Source: Desulfobacterales bacterium (GTDB lineage Bacteria > Desulfobacterota > Desulfobulbia > Desulfobulbales > BM004). From it: a stretch of 6,111 bases of DNA. The notes beneath the pieces are model-generated. The model was not told where the DNA came from. It searched no databases and was given only the letters and a program-made list of their open reading frames with translations. Location of the stretch: contig JAUXHH010000101.1 of assembly GCA_030621655.1 (NCBI GenBank), positions 1-6,111 of the forward strand. Reading direction: 5' to 3'. Positions 5,171 to 6,111 of the stretch are shown here, piece by piece (the stretch's first letter is position 1; every line of letters starts with the position of its first letter). A program made the translations under genes and the position numbers.

Positions 5171-5527
5171 ATGAATAACTCATTAAAGGGAGCCTTGTTG
5201 TCAGGTTTAATATTTCCAGGCCTGGGTCAGGTTGCTCTAAAACACTATAAACGGGGTGCTGTCATAATGCTTACGGTTGTAGTCAGTATGGCTGTAGTTA
5301 CAGTGAAAGCAGTACAACACGCCCTTGCCATCCTGGAGAAGATTGAGTTGGAGGGTGGCATAATCAGCATGGACACCATCTTGAACGCAGCCACCGAGGC
5401 ATCCGCCGATTCCGGGAACCTCACATTCAATCTCCTCTTTTTATTGATAACTGTCTGCTGGATCATAGGAACTGTTGACGCTTACAGAATCGGAAAGAAA
5501 ACAGACATCGACCAGCATTCACCGTGA
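5171..5527 (+). CDS. Small membrane protein with PGLGQ motif, function unknown
   Basis: This 118-residue protein has an N-terminal hydrophobic segment carrying FPGLGQ (15-20), then a basic KHYKRG turn (24-29). A helix follows at about 30-50, a polar and partly acidic stretch at 51-83, and a last helix at about 84-102 ending in GTVDAYRIGKK. PGLGQ near the start with a VDAYR-type ending is typical of a broad group of small TM2-like membrane proteins in bacteria; none has a clear biochemical role. Start choice: ATG 5171 keeps the full first helix but has no good ribosome site. A TTG pair at 5195-5200 follows AAAGGGAG closely and would also keep the PGLGQ motif, so the true start could be there. 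The stop overlaps the ribosome site of the next gene, so the two are surely one operon. Confidence 0.83.
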   Translation: MNNSLKGALLSGLIFPGLGQVALKHYKRGAVIMLTVVVSMAVVTVKAVQHALAILEKIELEGGIISMDTILNAATEASADSGNLTFNLLFLLITVCWIIGTVDAYRIGKKTDIDQHSP

Positions 5528-5536
5528 GGAAGAGCA

Positions 5537-5863
5537 ATGACGAACAATAAAAATTGTCCAATAAAGTCCCCGGATCTGTCACAGGTGGAAGTTGTCTCCC
5601 TTCACCCTGTAAACGAGGTCAGCGATTATCAGCAGGCCGTGGAGCTGGCCGGAAGCGAGGCGAAGCAGCGGTTTGAGGAGTATATGCTGGTGTCCTGGTA
5701 CGACCGGGACCGGGATTTCGAATCGCCTCCCCATACTTCCGAGTGTTCGGAAGGCTGCAAAAAGGATGGCTATATCAATTATGGACTGAGCCATGGCGCA
5801 ACGCTCAGGGTTGATATCGAGGATGGCCGGTTTGTCTTTTTCTACGCCCCGGTGGAATGGTGA
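5537..5863 (+). CDS. AF1514-like small soluble protein, 108 aa, function unknown
   Basis: The protein starts with a short polar part including Cys7-Pro8, then EVVSLHP (18-24), a helix DYQQAVELAGSEAKQRF (30-46), and MLVSWYDRDRD (50-60). A Cys-bearing loop follows (Cys70 and Cys74 in SECSEGCK), then YGLSHGATLRVDIEDG (82-97) and a hydrophobic strand RFVFFYAP (98-105). The SWYDR and GATLRVDI.DG..VFFY words match my memory of the AF1514 family, short proteins seen in anaerobic archaea and Desulfobacterota with no assigned function. There is no signal peptide or membrane helix. The three Cys (7, 70, 74) could bind a metal or form a thiol pair; that is inference. ATG 5537 has GAGGA 6 bases upstream and begins 9 bases after the stop of the membrane protein gene, so the two are translated from one transcript. 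Confidence 0.88.
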   Translation: MTNNKNCPIKSPDLSQVEVVSLHPVNEVSDYQQAVELAGSEAKQRFEEYMLVSWYDRDRDFESPPHTSECSEGCKKDGYINYGLSHGATLRVDIEDGRFVFFYAPVEW

Positions 5864-5878
5864 AATTATTGTGCCAGG

Positions 5879-5924
5879 GTCAGGCTTAACATCTCGGATT
5901 TATCCACTTTCTGACAAGTTTTTT
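5879..5924 (+). terminator. Possible weak terminator after the AF1514-like gene
   Basis: GTCAG (5879-5883) can pair with CTGAC (5911-5915), and six T follow at 5919-5924. The stem is only five pairs with a 27-base loop, so strength would be low. It is the only terminator-like element in the gap 5864-6024. The palindrome TGATTAATCA (5924-5933) lies directly after it, and could instead belong to control of the gene starting at 6025. Confidence 0.25.
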
Positions 5925-6024
5925 GATTAATCATTCGTTAATTTCCCTTTTATTATGTTAAAATGACTTGAACAACTCAGTGTCCAACTCTGCAAAATTT
6001 TTATACTTCTTGGTGAAACAACAA

Positions 6025-6111
6025 ATGGAAGAACATGAAAATAGCGATCATGCCAAAACAGCAAACGCATTTATTGGAAGAATTGAAAAGTTTCTCGCTG
6101 AAAGAAACGCC
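6025..6111 (+). CDS. Start of an unidentified protein (N-terminal 29 aa)
   Basis: The open frame runs from ATG 6025 to the window edge, 29 residues. It starts MEEHENSDHAKTA and continues as a likely helix (NAFIGRIEKFLAERNA). GGTGA lies 8 bases upstream. The frame has a purine at the first codon position in 24 of the 28 codons after the start, a mark of real coding sequence. The competing frame from ATG 6035 has about 14 of 25. A TAAAAT word near 5959-5964 could be a -10 element with a poor -35. Too little is visible to name the family. Confidence 0.55.
   Translation, partial: MEEHENSDHAKTANAFIGRIEKFLAERNA

Noticed and set aside
6035..6111. Alternative open frame at the right edge starting MKIAIMPK
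   Set aside because: Its ribosome-site-like GGAAGA is only about 2 bases from the ATG, and purine bias at first codon positions favours the frame from 6025.
1..6111. CRISPR arrays, insertion sequences, tRNA or rRNA genes
   Set aside because: I saw no regularly spaced repeats, transposase motifs, paired terminal repeats or tRNA-like cloverleaf sequences.

Overview
The window reads as ordinary bacterial chromosome. The genes fit an anaerobic, redox-active bacterium, most likely a Desulfobacterota (sulfate-reducer or sulfur-disproportionator type) relative. The reasons are a two-cluster ferredoxin fused to a nitroreductase, a DUF4079-like membrane haem protein and an AF1514-like protein, next to common proteobacterial housekeeping genes. 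That placement is inference from gene content. Sampled 60-base stretches are about 60-65% G+C in rhlE and the nitroreductase gene and about 32% in the 4045-4428 gene, so the window is uneven in composition.

Left block (1-2352), all minus strand, RNA and translation. An RhlE-type DEAD-box RNA helicase (892-2268) is followed by a 47-residue Lys/Glu-rich protein with a TTG start (683-826), then by a strong intrinsic terminator (599-627). Beyond the terminator, a YbiT-like ABC-F translation factor (1-525) begins with its own Shine-Dalgarno and runs off the left edge. The helicase leader can fold into a hairpin, and a perfect palindrome containing AGGAGG separates the helicase from the small gene.

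Middle (2353-2824) is about 470 bases without a convincing gene. It carries several small palindromes, including a double palindrome at 2432-2456 and an operator-like AATGG/CCATT cluster at 2734-2755. A plus-strand pair follows: a 46-residue single-helix membrane protein (2825-2965) and a 2x[4Fe-4S] ferredoxin-nitroreductase fusion (2990-3808), 24 bases apart.

Right block (4045-6111). An AT-rich, unrecognised four-helix membrane protein with a TTG start (4045-4428) stands alone. A minus-strand four-helix, four-histidine membrane protein of DUF4079 type (4619-5047) is divergent from a plus-strand pair: a small PGLGQ-type membrane protein (5171-5527) and a 108-residue AF1514-like soluble protein (5537-5863). 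A last gene starts at 6025 and leaves the window.

I see no mobile element, CRISPR array, tRNA or rRNA. The least explained items are the two microproteins (47 and 46 residues), each placed in a short operon beside a well-known enzyme, and the AT-rich orphan membrane gene.
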